From: Stenogyne calaminthoides
Taxonomy: Eukaryota > Streptophyta > Magnoliopsida > Lamiales > Lamiaceae
Assembly: GCA_037126765.1 (NCBI GenBank)
Contig: JBBCBC010000027.1
Coordinates: forward strand, 10,192,406-10,256,405
Length of the DNA stretch: 64,000 nt
Direction of reading: 5' to 3'
The notes below the pieces were generated by a model. It was not told the DNA's origin. It saw only the letters and a program-made list of their open reading frames with translations, and made no database searches. This document shows positions 35,578-47,547 of this stretch, piece after piece. Made by a program: the position numbers and the translations under genes. Numbering within the stretch: position 1 is the first letter of the stretch; every line of letters begins with the position of its first letter.

Positions 35578-37421
35578 TGTTGGGATTATACTGGAAAGTA
35601 TGATTTTATTTTGTATAATCAGACTAACTGAATTTCGGACTTATTTACTGAAATAAATTATTTATCACTGATGCTTTAAATATCATCGAGTGTTACATAT
35701 ATTTACTGCATAATTGTTCATTAAATAGTACGTGTTACATTGTAGTTAATTTAGTGATACCAAGATCACAGAAGATTAAATTAACAGTTCATTGTAACTA
35801 AAAGTACACCATTCACGACCTAGATGGAAATGAACAATCCATCGTGAAAGGTTGTAGTGTAAGACTCAGATTAGTTTGTCTTGACCAAGAGATTACACTA
35901 GTGCATGACTGATGTATTGAAGAGGACCTACAGGAGGACAAATTCTTCAGAACTGAACTAGGAAGAATTAGACCTCAGTGGTTAGTTATTTCTTAATCTT
36001 CGTCCCTTAAATAGGATTGTGTGTGGTTAGTAACTATTGCTTTGACTTATTACGGGAAGAGAATCAGTGAAATTCAATACTCTATATCTTGGGCAATATT
36101 ATTGGTCACATGCGATTACTAAGATTTAATACGGAGAATCGTGTGCAAGTACGCTTGTTCGATTTGCCCCCTTGGGAGGTTCATAAGTTTTATCATACCA
36201 AATCTTGCAAGTGGAACTAGTTTCCGGTATGGATAATAATGTTGAACCGTTCCTTTACCAAGGATAAAAGATATTAATTAATGAAAAGCTATTTCAGTGG
36301 CTTGAATTAATTAATGGGCTAGATAATCTTAAACACGGGAAATAATAACCGGGAGCCATATTAACTGTAATATGGGTTAAGATGGATAGTGCAATATTAA
36401 TTATGTAGTTGGATTAATTAATATTTATGTGCTTGAATAATATTGTGGCACAATATTGATAATTCAAGGTCCATTGGAAGGTTCAATCTTAATTATCCTA
36501 AAGGCCCCCCAAGTAGCCCAAGATAAAGTCCAATAACTGAAAAATGTGTTTAAAAATAAAATAAATTATGTTGCTTATTTTTCCTCTCTTTTTCGAAAAT
36601 TATGAATAAAAGGGGAGAAAGATTTTCTTTGAATTTTGTTATGGAATGAAGATATGTATTCTTGGAATACAAGATTATCTCATTAAATTCAAGAAATCTC
36701 CCACTTGGTTATTCATAGTGAGATTTTCGAAATTTTCAAAGAATTAAGGGAAAGAAAGATTTTCTTGTTTTTCTTGAAAAGATATTATGGAAGATATGTA
36801 TTTCTTGAAATACAAGTATATCTCATAAATTCAAGAAGATCCAAATCTTGGAATCTTGTCTCTTAATTTTCGAAAAATTGGCCATAACAAGATAAGGTGG
36901 GATTTTTGTGGAATATTTTAATTATGGAGAAAAGAATATAGGAGATATATTCAAGATTTCTTGGAGATCAAGAAAAGATTTTCCCACATTATTTTTTCCG
37001 CAAAATTTCGACCACCACCCTATCTATAAATAGGGGATGATTCTTTCATTCCCAAGTGCAATTTCATGTGCTGAAAAAATTAGTAATCCACAAAAGTGGT
37101 GCAACAAAGTTTATTTTTCCTTTTGTTAATTGTTCGCGAGTATCCTTCCACCGGATTGTTGAGCAAGGACTAGGGAATACTTGGGAAGGCTTTTTGGTGT
37201 GTTTTCATCAACGAGTCCATTGCCATTCCAAGAGGTAAGTTCACGTAAACTCGTAGTAATTCCGCATGCGTAGGATTTACGTGAACTGTTTATATGCATG
37301 ATTTGTTGTTGAATTATTATTTGAATTAATATGGGTTAATTCATGCTAGTAATAATTATCAGAATTAAATTTGTATTTAAATATTCATCCCGAATAGATC
37401 CGGGCAATTAATTCCCCAACA
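35578..37421 (+). repeat. 5' LTR of family A element
   Basis: 1844 bp, TG...CA. A TATA-like CTATAAATAGGGG near 37023-37035 is the probable core promoter of the element. The same LTR occurs as solo copies at 14938-16787 and 23119-24935. Confidence 0.95.
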
Positions 37422-37423
37422 AC

Positions 37424-37435
37424 TGGTATCAGAGC
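37424..37435 (+). promoter_or_regulatory. Primer-binding site of family A element
   Basis: TGGTATCAGAGC, two bases after the LTR, complementary to initiator tRNA-Met. Confidence 0.93.
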
Positions 37436-38944
37436 CTCGGTTTAGACTCTGAATTTTAAATTGTAATTTAATTATTTGTCATTAAATTTGAAATTGGATA
37501 GTAGAATTGCTAGATCTTTTTTGCAGGTATCCAATTGTCATGGAATTTAATGTGTTTATTTATGCATGCATATAAATTGTGGTTTTTAATTCGATTCCAT
37601 TCGGATTCGTTTTGCCTCGTGAGAAAATCCACGAGTAGATTAGAATTTGTTTGATTTGATCAATGTAATAGACTAGTCTAGATCTAGGTTTATTTATTTT
37701 TGTAAATAAATTGTAACCGGATCGAAAAATGGAGGCTGAAACGAAGAATTAAAAGATGGGATTCGGCAGGCGTAGGCAATGTGCGTCATTGAACGCGTTA
37801 AGGAGGCAGGCATCGCGGACGGACGGCAAGGGTGTGTCGGGCGCATGGGGCGAGGCCGGAGGGGCCGAAAGCGCAATCGAGATCTACCGGCGGCGGCGCT
37901 ACAGCGGCGGGACCGGCCGAGGCGCAAGATGGGCGACACGTGGCGATCTTGCCGAGGTGCGTCTTGGGCGACGCCAAGACGCAGACAAAGCGACAAGGCG
38001 GGCAAGGCGATTGTCGAGGCTTGAGATACTAAGGCGGCGACTGAGACGGGGGCTTAGGCGGCGACGGCGCGTGGCGCTTCGCTTAATACAAGACGGGCGC
38101 TTATTCGGCATGGCCCGGGGGAGTGCTAGGCTGGCATTCCGACCCGCGAGCTGGTCGATGACGTGGCTTGACAAGGCATTTTTCTAAGACGGTCAAGTGG
38201 GAGCTTTTCGAGACGAACGATGAAGGCTATGAAGACGATTTCTCAAGATCAAAACATGACAAAATTAACCATGACAATTGGATAAATGTGCCCAATATGT
38301 TTAATTTTTTGTCTTGATGTTTATGCATTATTTATGCTTATTTAAATTGTGTTTAAATTTGCGATGCATGAGAAAATATTTTGAAAAATCTCACTTTCGA
38401 AAATTACTAAGTATGTTTAAACAATTAATTGACAATTTTATTCCGGATAATAAAATTGAATTAATTATTGACCTCCATGATTTATTTATTTGTGAATTCT
38501 TTTGGAGAAATCCTTCACGGGGACGGTCAAAAGATAGCTTTCACATGAATAAATTCCAAACGGATGATTGTGGATTATTACTAGTGGCGACGATGACCCT
38601 CCCCACGAGGCTCATTCAAAGCGAAATAATAATTCTGTATTTAATCATGGTTATTACTTAGGTATAAAATTGATATGCATATACTTCCCCGAAGTCCCTG
38701 TCAATTTTATATTGGTCAAGTGGGAGCCAACTATTAATCTGGATATTAAAGGTTTGTAATCGTTCTTTTTTTGTAACTCTTGAATGTGTTTAAATAATGA
38801 CCCACCCCATGTGGCTTATTTAAACTGTTTTGAGATGTTGGCTGATGCATGTTCATATGTTTTGGAGATTTTAATATGAAACATGTGATCGAATTTTGTG
38901 ATATATTTGTGCTTATGCATATTATTATTTATTTCGATTCAAAG
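37436..38944 (+). other. Leader of family A element with a GC-rich block
   Basis: 1.5 kb between PBS and gag. Positions 37755-38190 are strikingly GC-rich (GGCGG, GACGGGCG motifs) in an otherwise AT-rich element and hold an open frame of 143 codons (37756-38187) that is rich in Arg and resembles no protein I know. Two other frames are also open there, so the openness may only reflect composition. The family B leader lacks this block. Confidence 0.6.
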
Positions 38945-39820
38945 ATGTCGCAACCTTTTAATCCTTCGTTCAATATACTTAAAGACAATTTGCTTCTTGG
39001 TGAAAACTTTGTTGATTGGAGTCGTAAACTTACTATTGTCCTCACTGCACAAAGCCATAACTGGGTTCTCACTACACCTAAACCAGAAAAGTCAAATGAC
39101 GAGTCAAGTAAATCGATTAAGAAAGAGTATCTTGTTGGGGCGTTCAACCGAAATGGCAAAGTGTACCATCTTGGCTTCAATGTCGATGTGTTGCAAAGAC
39201 CAACACGAGCGTTGAGACCAGAGACATCATGACTAGTCTTAAAGCGATGTTTCAACATCGTAGCCGGTGTGGCTCGTCGGATCACCATGAGGGACTTGCT
39301 CTCTATGAAAATGGTGGAGGGAACGCCCGTAAGGGAGCACATTCTCCAGATGATGGCTCACCTTAACAAACTTGAGGTACTTGGCGCCGAATACGACATG
39401 GAGACCCAAATCGATTTGGTGCTCCATTCTCTGCCGAAAAGTTTTGAACAGTTCAGGTTGAACTATCAGATGAATAATCAGATGTTCTCGATACCTGATC
39501 TATTGCAAGCTTTGGTCTCGGCAGAGGCGATATTGGGGCAAAAGAGTCAACCCTTGGTGGCAAATGGACCTTCTTCTTCTTCTAGGCCAAGGGGTGGTAA
39601 GAACAAAAAAAAGGACAAGAGCCACAAGCAAGTGAATTCAAGTGTTGCCAAAGGCAAAGAAAAGGTGAAGGGAGGTGGAGGAGTGAGCAAGCCAGCTAAG
39701 GGGAGGTGCTTCAGGTGCGGTGAGAGAGGACATTGGAGGTCAGCCTGTTCCAATCCCAAAAGGAATGGAAAGAAAGGTAATTCTCACGCACTAGTTGTTG
39801 AAACTTGCTTAGCAGCTTAT
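38945..39820 (+). pseudogene. Family A gag
   Basis: Starts at ATG 38945 (MSQPFNPSFN). A frameshift near 39120 moves to the frame that reads KCTILASMS, and another near 39260 returns to the first frame, which reads MRDLLSMKMVEGTPVREH. The UBN2-type gag domain is followed by a Ser/Lys-rich linker and an intact zinc knuckle CFRCGERGHWRSAC (about 39708-39749) that binds RNA. Confidence 0.88.
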
Positions 39821-39990
39821 GCCTCCCATTTATGGGTGGTGGATCTGAGGATCCATCGATCATGTATGTTTCACTTTGCGGGGGTTCAAGCGGACGAACA
39901 ACTTAGTGGGAGTGAGATCCTCATCACCTTTGGGTGATACCATGAGAGTGGCGGTGAAGCATCACTTTGTCTTTTGAAGACGAGTTTTAA
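39821..39990 (+). pseudogene. Family A aspartic protease, active site shifted
   Basis: LWVVD is followed by LRIH where the catalytic D-T/S-G should stand. The expected downstream residues (DHVC) are present in another frame, so a one-base change hits the active site itself. The same region of family B keeps VVDTGVTDHVC. Confidence 0.75.
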
Positions 39991-41091
39991 TTTTAAGATA
40001 TGTACTTTACGTTCGAATTTTAGAAAGAACTTGATTTGGGTTTCTAAACTTTACCTTGATGGATATTCGGTTACTTTTGATAAAGTTGTTACCATTTCTC
40101 TTTATGATAAATTTATACGTCATGGAACGTTGTCAAGTAATCTCTATACAATTAATCGTGCACACCACTCACAAAATACATCTTATAACACATCAATCAT
40201 TTGTTTAGAAAAGAAAACATTCATCGACGTGAGCGAAACACTTCTATGGCATCTAAGATTGGGACATATTAATCCAAAGAGGATCCAAAGGTTGGTGAAA
40301 GGCGGTTCACTAGAGTCTCTCCAAGTTGAACCAATTCCAACTGCGAATCATGTTTGGAGGGTAAAAATGACCAAGAGGGCATTTGAGTCAAGGGAATAGA
40401 GCCAAAGAAGTGTTAGAAATCGTTCACACGGATGTATGTGGTCCAATGTCAACCATGGCAAGAGGAGGTTATGAGTATTTTCGTCACTTTTATTGATGAC
40501 TACTCGAGGTACGGTTATATTTTCCTTATGAAGCATAAATCTGAGACCTTTGAGAAATTCAAAGAATTTAAGGCTCAAGCAGAGAATCATAGGGAAAAAC
40601 GTATCAAGTCTCTACGATCCGATCGTGGAGGCGAGTACCTCAGCGATGAGTTTTTGAACTACTTGTCGGATGAAGGGATTGCATCCCAGCTGACTGCACC
40701 CGGAATCCCTCAACAAAACAGGGTTGCAGAGCGAAGAAACGGAACTCTTTTGGAAATGGTCAGATCAATGATGAGTTATGCGGATCTTCCCAAGTCGTTC
40801 TGGAGTTATGCCTTGGAAACAGCGGCTTACATTTTGAACTTGGTGCCATCCAAATCGGTTCCCAAAACTCCCAAAGAATTGTGGACCGGGCGCAAGCCTA
40901 GTTTGAGACATATGAAAATTTGGGGGTGTCCGACCTACGTGTTGGACAAGGAAGCCGGGAAATTGGATCCTCGATCAGAATTAAGGTTGTTTATAGGATA
41001 CCCCGAGGGAACAAAAGGGTGTATGTTCTATGGTCCCAAAGATCAAAAGGTGGTAATAAGCACCCACTTTAGATTTTTGGAGGAAGACTAG
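39974..41091 (+). pseudogene. Family A integrase
   Basis: The GAG-pre-integrase part is at 39974-40399 (LLWHLRLGHINPKRIQRL); its zinc Cys pair is partly lost by a frameshift near 40350. The catalytic core keeps the second Asp (LRSDRGGEY, 40621) and Glu (VAERRNGT), with the D35E spacing. The first Asp (DVCGP, 40431) lies in a different frame from the rest. A TAG at 41089-41091 closes the frame where relatives have a Tyr codon. Confidence 0.88.
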
Positions 41092-42489
41092 ATGAACGAA
41101 AGAAGACCCAGAAGTGAGATTACTTTAAGTGAGGTAAGGGGGCTAACCTCATTGCCAACTGTACAAGATGATATACCAAATGACACACTTTTACAACTGG
41201 AGCCTCGTCATAGTGGGAGAGTTGTGAGACAGCCCGAGAGATTCATGGGGATAGGAGAGTCCTCGGACTTGATCCTTGACAAGATGAATCAGACCCATGG
41301 ACATACGATGAGGCAATCCAAGATAAGGATGCGGTTTCTTGGCAAAAGGCAATGAAAGCAGAAATGGGGTCTATGGATCATAACAGAGCGTGGGAGCTAG
41401 TCAAACCACTTAATGGGTCAAACCCATTGGTTGCAAGTGGGTATACAAGAGAAAGAGGGGACCGGACTGGAAGGTGAAAACCTTCAAGGCAAGGCTTGTG
41501 GCGAAAGGTTATACTCAGAAAGAAGGGATCGATTATGAGGAAACTTTTTCACCTGTAGCAATGCTCAAGTCCATCCGGATTCTCTTGTCGATAGCTGCGC
41601 ATCTCAATTTTGAAATTTGGCAAATGGATGTCAAGACAGCTTTCCTTAACGGAGGTCTTGATGAGGAAATCTATATGCAACAACCCCAAGGTTTCATTGA
41701 AAAGGGTCAAGAACACCTAGTTTGTAAGCTCATGAAGTCCATTTACGGACTCAATCCAGAGCTTGGAACCAATGTTTTGATCATATTATAAAGTCTTACG
41801 GGTTTGATCAAAACGAGTTCGAGAGTTGTGTGTACAAAAAGCGTGTCGGAACTGCATTTGTATTCTTAGTACTATACGTAGACGACATTCTGCTCATCGG
41901 GAACGATGTAAAGGTGTTATTAGATGTAAGGGCATGGCTTTCAAAACAGTTTGATATGAAGGACTTAGGGGAAGCCGGGCACATCCTTGGGATCAAGATC
42001 ACTCGAGATCGTAAGAAAATGATGATAGGCTTATCACAAGCTTCATACATAGACACTGTCTTGAAACGATTCAGCATGCAGGATTCCAAGAAAGGCTTCG
42101 TACCTTTTAGGCATGGAATCCGTCTATCCAAGAAAATGTGCCCTAAGACACAAAAGGAGATAGATGACATGAAAGGCATTCCTTATGCTTCGGCTGTCGG
42201 AAACCTTATGTATGCAATGCTGTGTACGAGACCGGATATCTGCTTTGTCGTTGGCATGGTAGCAAGATATCAAAGTAACTCGGGGAAGGAACATTGGACG
42301 GCAGTTAAAAACATTATGAAGTATCTGAAAAGAACTCGAGATAGAATGTTGGTTTATCAGTCAGATAGTCTAATCCCCATCGGTTACACGGACTCGAATT
42401 TCCAATCAGACTTAGATTCCAGAAAATCTACCTCCGGTAGTGTGTTTTGCATGGGGGGAGGAGCCATGACTTGGAGAAGCGTTAAGTAG
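41092..42489 (+). pseudogene. Family A reverse transcriptase
   Basis: Linker 41092-41355, then RT from about 41380: ARLVAKGYTQKEGIDYEETF (41483-), MDVKTAFLNGGLDEEIYM, and after a frameshift near 41755 the catalytic YVDD at 41875-41886. Frameshifts near 41260 and 41755 split it. It reads through LGIKITRDRKK and MYAMLCTRPDICFVVG to TAG 42487-42489, where a Gln codon is expected. Confidence 0.9.
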
Positions 42490-42861
42490 AAATGTGTCGC
42501 AGATTCTACCATGGAAGCCGAATATGTAGTTGTTTGCGAGGCAGCGAAAGAAGCGGTTTGGCTCAAGAACTTCCTAGTGGACTTGGATGTGGTTCCGAAT
42601 TTGCCCAGCAGAATCACTGTTTATTGTGACAATGCCAGAGCAGTTGCAAATTCAAGGGAACCAAGAGCCCACAAGGCCAGCAAACACATTGAAAGGAAAT
42701 ACCATCTTATACGAGATATCGTTAAGAGAGGAGATATAGAGGTGGCAAAGATCGAGTCAGAAGACAACCTAGCTGATCCATTCACAAAGGGTCTGCCTCA
42801 GAATACATTCGAGAGACATGTGAAAGGAATGGGTGTCAAGACCGTTGCCAATCTGCTTTGA
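42490..42861 (+). pseudogene. Family A RNase H, end of pol
   Basis: In frame with the RT after the TAG: STMEAEYVVVCEAAKE, VYCDNARAVANS, HKASKHIERKYH, LADPFTKGLPQ, then a natural stop at 42859-42861. Catalytic acidic residues are present. Product needs readthrough of the TAG. Confidence 0.88.
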
Positions 42862-42957
42862 GTATAAGTGGGAGACATTATTAGGTTCGTGTAGGTGGCA
42901 TTAGTTGTCATGTACTACACGAGACATGCTGATGTATACTTAAAAGCAGACTTTGAG

Positions 42958-42971
42958 TATAAGTGGGAGAT
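42958..42971 (+). promoter_or_regulatory. Polypurine tract of family A element
   Basis: TATAAGTGGGAGAT directly before the 3' LTR. A second copy of GAGTATAAGTGGGAGA lies about 100 bp upstream (42860-42875), so the tract is duplicated. Confidence 0.8.
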
Positions 42972-44821
42972 TGTTGGGATTATACTGGAAAGTATGCTTT
43001 TACTTTGTATAATCAGACTAACTGAATTTCGGACTTATTTACTGAAATAAATTGTTTATCACTGATGCTTTAAATATCATCGAGTGTTATATATATTTAC
43101 TGCATAACTGTTCATTAAATAGTAAGTGTTACATTGTAGTTAATTTAGTGATACCAAGATCACAGAAGATTAAATTAACAGTTCCTTGTAACTAAAAGTA
43201 CACCATTCACGACCTAGATGGAAATGAACAATCCATCGTGAAAGGTTGTAGTGTAAGGCTCAGATTGGTTTGTCTTGACCAAGAGATTACACTAGTGCAT
43301 GACTGATGCATTGAAGAGGACTACAGGAGGACAAATTCTTCAGAACTGAACTAGGAAGAATTAGACCTCAGTGGTTAGTTATTTCTTAATCTTCGTCCCT
43401 TAAATAGGAATGTGTGTGGTTAGTAACTATTGCTTTGACTTATTACGGGAAGAGAATCAGTGAAATTCAATACCCTATATCTTGGGCAATATTATTGGTC
43501 ACATGCGATTGCTAAGATTTAATACGGAGAATCGGCGTGCAAAACGCTTTTGTTGTTCGATTTGCCCCCCTTGGGAGGTTCATAAGTTTTATCATACCAA
43601 ATCTTGCAAAGGGAACTAGTTTTAGGTATGGATAATAATGTTGAATCGTTCTTTACCAAGGATAAAAGATATTAATTAATGGAAAGCTATTTTGGTGGCT
43701 TGAATTAATTAATGGGCAAGATAATCTTAAACACGGGGAAATAACAACCGGGGAGCCATATTAAGCGTAATATGGGTTAAGATGGATAGTGCAATATTAA
43801 TTATGTAGTGGGATTAATTAATATTTATGGGCTTGAATAATATTGTGGCTCAATATTGATAATTCAAGGTCCATTGGAAGGTTCAATCTTAATTCTCCTA
43901 AAGGCCCCCCAAGTAGCCCAAGATAAAGTCCAATAACTGAAAAAATGTGTTTAAAAATAAAATAAATTTTGTTGCTTATTTTTCCTCTCTTTTTCGAAAA
44001 TTATGGATAAAAGGGGAGAAAGATTTTCTTTGAATTTTGTTATGGAATGAAGATATGTATTCTTGGAATACAAGATTATCTCATTAAATTCAAAAAATCT
44101 CCCACTTGGTTATTCATAGTGAGATTTTTGAAATTTTCAAAGAATTAAGGGAAAGAAAGATTTTCTTGATTTTCTTGAAAAGATATTATGGAAGATATGT
44201 ATTTCTTGAAATACAAGTATATCTCATAAATTCAAGAAGATCCAAATCTTGGAATCTTGTCTCTTAATTTTCGAAAATTGGCAATACAAGATAAGGTGGG
44301 ATTTTTGTGAAATATTTTAATTATGGAGAAAAGAATATAGGAAATATATTCAAGATTTCTTGGAGATCAAGAAAAGATTTTTCCACATTGTTTTTTCCCC
44401 AAAATTTCGACCACCACCCTATCTATAAATAGGGGATGATTCTTTCATTCCCAAGTGCAATTCCATGTGCTGGAAAAATTAGTAAATCCACAAAAGTGGT
44501 GCAACAAAGTTTATTTTTCCTTTTGTTAATTGTTCGCGAGTATCCTTCCACCGGATTGTTGAGCAAGGACTAGGGAATACTTGGGAATGCTTTTTGGTGT
44601 GTTTTCATCAATGAGTCCATTGCCATTACAAGAGGTAAGTTCACGTAAACTCGTAATAATTCCGCATGTGTAGGATTTTCGTGAACTGTTTATATGCATG
44701 ATTTGTTGTTGAATTATTATTTGAATTAATATGGGTTAATTCGTGCTAGTAATAATTATCAAAATTAAATTTGTATTTAAATATTCATCCCGAATAAATC
44801 CGGGCAATTAATTCCCCAACA
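42972..44821 (+). repeat. 3' LTR of family A element
   Basis: 1850 bp, near-identical to 35578-37421 with scattered substitutions and small indels (for example near 43525-43560). Confidence 0.95.
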
Positions 44822-44940
44822 GAATGCACTGAGACAACCTTCATAGATAGTGGTGTTCTAACCGCTTAAACAATAATTCCATCTCATTTATAAATTAGGA
44901 TGTTGATTGGTAAAAATTACAACTAGAGCAAAATATATTA

Positions 44941-45246
44941 CTCTTTTCGTCTCGTTCTTAATTGAACATATACTACTTGTACGAATTTTATTGTAAGAAT
45001 TTTTTTATTATTAAAAGGGATAAATTTATTTTTTGATGAGAGTTGAATGGTAAAGTAATGAAATTTGTGTAAATTAAAGAAGATAAAATTGACTTTAATT
45101 AGTAATGGCATAATATGTAATATTAAGATGTTTGAGGGGTATAGATAAAAGGGATAAAATTGTTTTATTTATATTTTTAAAAATATTCAATTAAATTTGA
45201 GATTTAACATTTTTTTATATGTTCAAACTAAAGAGGAACGAGGAAG
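44941..45246. mobile_element. Stowaway-type MITE
   Basis: 306 bp, TA flanks at 44939-44940 and 45247-45248. Inverted ends CTCTTTTCGTCTCGTTC and (complement) CTTCCTCGTTCCTCTTT, both followed by TGAACATAT. Non-coding. Confidence 0.72.
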
Positions 45247-45652
45247 TAAAAATATAAGTCACTTGGATTATTTATTTCATTTCATTTCATTTTCAAATTT
45301 CAACATATTTTTTTAAACTACTAAACTTGACCCGTATTATATTCTAAATATGATCAAATGTCATGAATTAAAAACAAAGTTCATAACAGGAACTAAATCT
45401 ATACAAGTTTTTGTCGTAAATTAAAGCTATCAATTACTTGAGATTTATTTAATTACCAAACAAACTTCTTGATTTTGATAAATTTCAACTATTTATAAGT
45501 ACATTTTTAAGTTGAAATATGATATTTAGTAATCACGTCAAACAACGTTATTTTGTATGGTAGAGAAATCAACATTTGCCTAGCATTTGGCTATTTTGTA
45601 TGCCTTCATTCCACTAAATCAATAAATATCCACAATTGCGAGCAGTTTAGTA

Positions 45653-45693
45653 TGACGTCATCCATCTTTCAATGACGTTTTAGTATGACGTCA
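45653..45693. promoter_or_regulatory. Cluster of TGACGTCA palindromes
   Basis: TGACGTCA at 45653-45660 and 45686-45693, with TGACGT at 45673. The core matches plant bZIP (TGA/C-box) sites. The phrase TTTAGTATGACGTCAT occurs twice, so a small duplication made the cluster. No adjacent gene is known. Confidence 0.4.
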
Positions 45694-45885
45694 TTAATAC
45701 ACCGTACATGCATTACTCGATTCACCTCTATATACTAATAAAGAGTTTAGTATATTTATGTGTTAATTTATAGTTAGTTAATTAATATATATATTGGTTT
45801 ATTTGTTAAAAAAAATCCTTATGTTGGTTTAGGTCTTGTATGCACAACACATTTTATAGTGTATTTTAAAAACATGTGATTGTTA

Positions 45886-46003
45886 CATTGAAAAATTTAA
45901 TTTGGTACACTGAAACCTGCAACTATGTTTTACGAACACAGGTTGCACATTTTAGTGTATCAAGTTAAATGTTTTAATGTAATAAAATAAATCTTCTTAA
46001 AAA
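45886..46003. repeat. Imperfect fold-back sequence
   Basis: An arm around TTACATTGAAAAATTTAATT is followed by its imperfect complement (TTAAATGTTTTAATGTAA) after a short loop near 45935. It is probably a decayed MITE. Confidence 0.45.
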
Positions 46004-46272
46004 AGACACTTTGAAATCTGCGAAGCATCTGGTGCATTAGAGACTCACTTGTTGATTTATTGTTAATGTAAATTATTTATGAAATTATTATATTGAGTTT
46101 GTAGATTTTTAATGAGATGTCAATTTTCTATTGATTTATGTTAAAATATGAAATTGTATTTGTGCATTAATATTGAGTCTAATTAAATATATATATATAT
46201 ATATATATATATAATCACATGATTTGAACCTTGCACATCAAACTTAATTAGAAAAATCTATAAATTTAGGTA

Positions 46273-46407
46273 AAGTATTGTGTGCACTATTTTACCGTAT
46301 ATCACTATTATTATTGTTGATAGGGATCAACGTTTTAATGGTAAAATATTTATCCCTACCAACAATAGTAATAGTGGTATACGGTGAAAGTAGTGCACAT
46401 AATACTT
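46273..46407. mobile_element. Fold-back MITE, 135 bp
   Basis: The left arm (AAGTATTGTGTGCACTA...) and the right arm (complement AAGTATTATGTGCACTA...) pair over about 58 bp with few mismatches and a short loop near 46335. A transcript would form one long hairpin. TSD not clear. Confidence 0.7.
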
Positions 46408-46648
46408 CTCATAAATTTTTACATACTTCTGACTATTTATTAATTATTCGGGTGCACATAAGACCCACTCTTGGAGGTATAGCAATGAATGACTTTGGGG
46501 GGCTGAGTTGGTGTTATGTTGAGGTGTGCAGTAGTTGGAATGTTGGGGGTAGTGAAGGTTATTAGCTCGGGATCGGGGAATACATGATTTGGAGGTCGAA
46601 TCTGATTTTCAGATGTTGATTACTTCTCTGGTTAGTCCCAACTTCCAA

Positions 46649-46830
46649 CACTACAAGAAAATGAAGAATTGCATACGAAAATTTTCAAATGGCTACGAAA
46701 ATCTTCTACAAAAATAATTTCGGTCCTTAAGAAGTGAGGATTTTCTACGAATTGCCTACCAATATTTAAAATAATCTTTGAAAAAAATGATGATGTAAAT
46801 GCAATATCTATGGAATAAAGCCATACTAAT
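46649..46830 (+). mobile_element. CACTA terminus, fragment
   Basis: CACTACAAGAAAATGAAG at 46649 is the canonical CACTA end, followed by repeats of TACGAAAATTTTC/CTACGAAAATCTTC/TTTCTACGAATTGCC. No matching opposite end (TTTTCTTGTAGTG) was found, so the element is truncated by the adjoining Copia fragment. Confidence 0.55.
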
Positions 46831-47547
46831 TCTGTTCAGGATCAAAGTTAATATTGTGGAGTTACTCTTCAGCACTGACGGGTTCAGGAGAGTTGTTCAG
46901 GTCCACTGAGTTCTTTAGGATGGACAAATGTTACTGAGTTCTTCGGGTTTACTGAATACTTCAGGGTGGTTAAATTATGCTGAGTGGTTCAGGGTGGTGA
47001 AAAACCTGCTAAATGGTTTAGGATGGAAAAGTCTATTGAGTTTCTCAGGAAGGAAAGAAGCTCTGAGTTTGTTAGTGACCGTTATTAAAAGCGGGCGACA
47101 GAGAGATACAAAGCAGTTTCAAGTGATGGATTATGTTATGAGTTGTTAGGGGGTTTTGGGTTCTATATATAGTGGTGTTTAGGCATTGATTCAAGAGCTG
47201 CTACACTTGTAAACTTTATAACGAGAGATTAGAGAGAGAAATCATTCGGGAATCATTGAGCGAGCATAGTTTGTTTAGAGATTCAAAGTTCATAATCACA
47301 TTGATTAGAACTTTTTGAATGCTCTGGAGTTGAGCAGATTGTATCTTGTATTCTTTGATTGAGTGATAGTGAAATCATCCCTGATCCTCCGTGGATGTAG
47401 ATCACCTTGATTGAACCACGTAAAATCGTTGTTGCGTTCTTGTTCGTTTATGTTGTTAATTTTCTGGTAATCTGTGCTAAGCGTATTAGTTGCAGATAGA
47501 AAAGATATTAGTTGATTCGACTTTTGGACTAACAAGAGAACTCAGCT
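46830..47547 (+). repeat. Probable LTR and leader of a Tork-like Copia
   Basis: Lies just upstream of a gag start. It has TTCTATATATAGTGG near 47160 as core promoter, and LTR-like phrases near 47415. An initial block at 46855-46990 repeats TTCAGG(A/G)/ACTGAGTTCTT several times. No matching second LTR or clear PBS was found. Confidence 0.5.

Larger units (their letters stand above)
35578..44821 (+). mobile_element. Complete Angela/BARE-like Copia element, family A
   Basis: 9244 bp bounded by TGTTGGGATTATA and TTCCCCAACA, with exact duplication GAATG at 35573-35577 and 44822-44826. Order: LTR 35578-37421, PBS 37424-37435, long leader, gag, protease, integrase, RT, RNase H, PPT, LTR 42972-44821. 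This order (integrase before RT) defines Copia. The LTRs differ by about 3 bases in the first 100, so insertion is fairly recent, yet gag-pol is broken in at least seven places. It could move only with proteins supplied in trans. Confidence 0.95.

Noticed and set aside
37430..37435. tRNA-like phrases near the PBS sites
   Set aside because: Only the 12-base primer complement is present; no cloverleaf can be formed.
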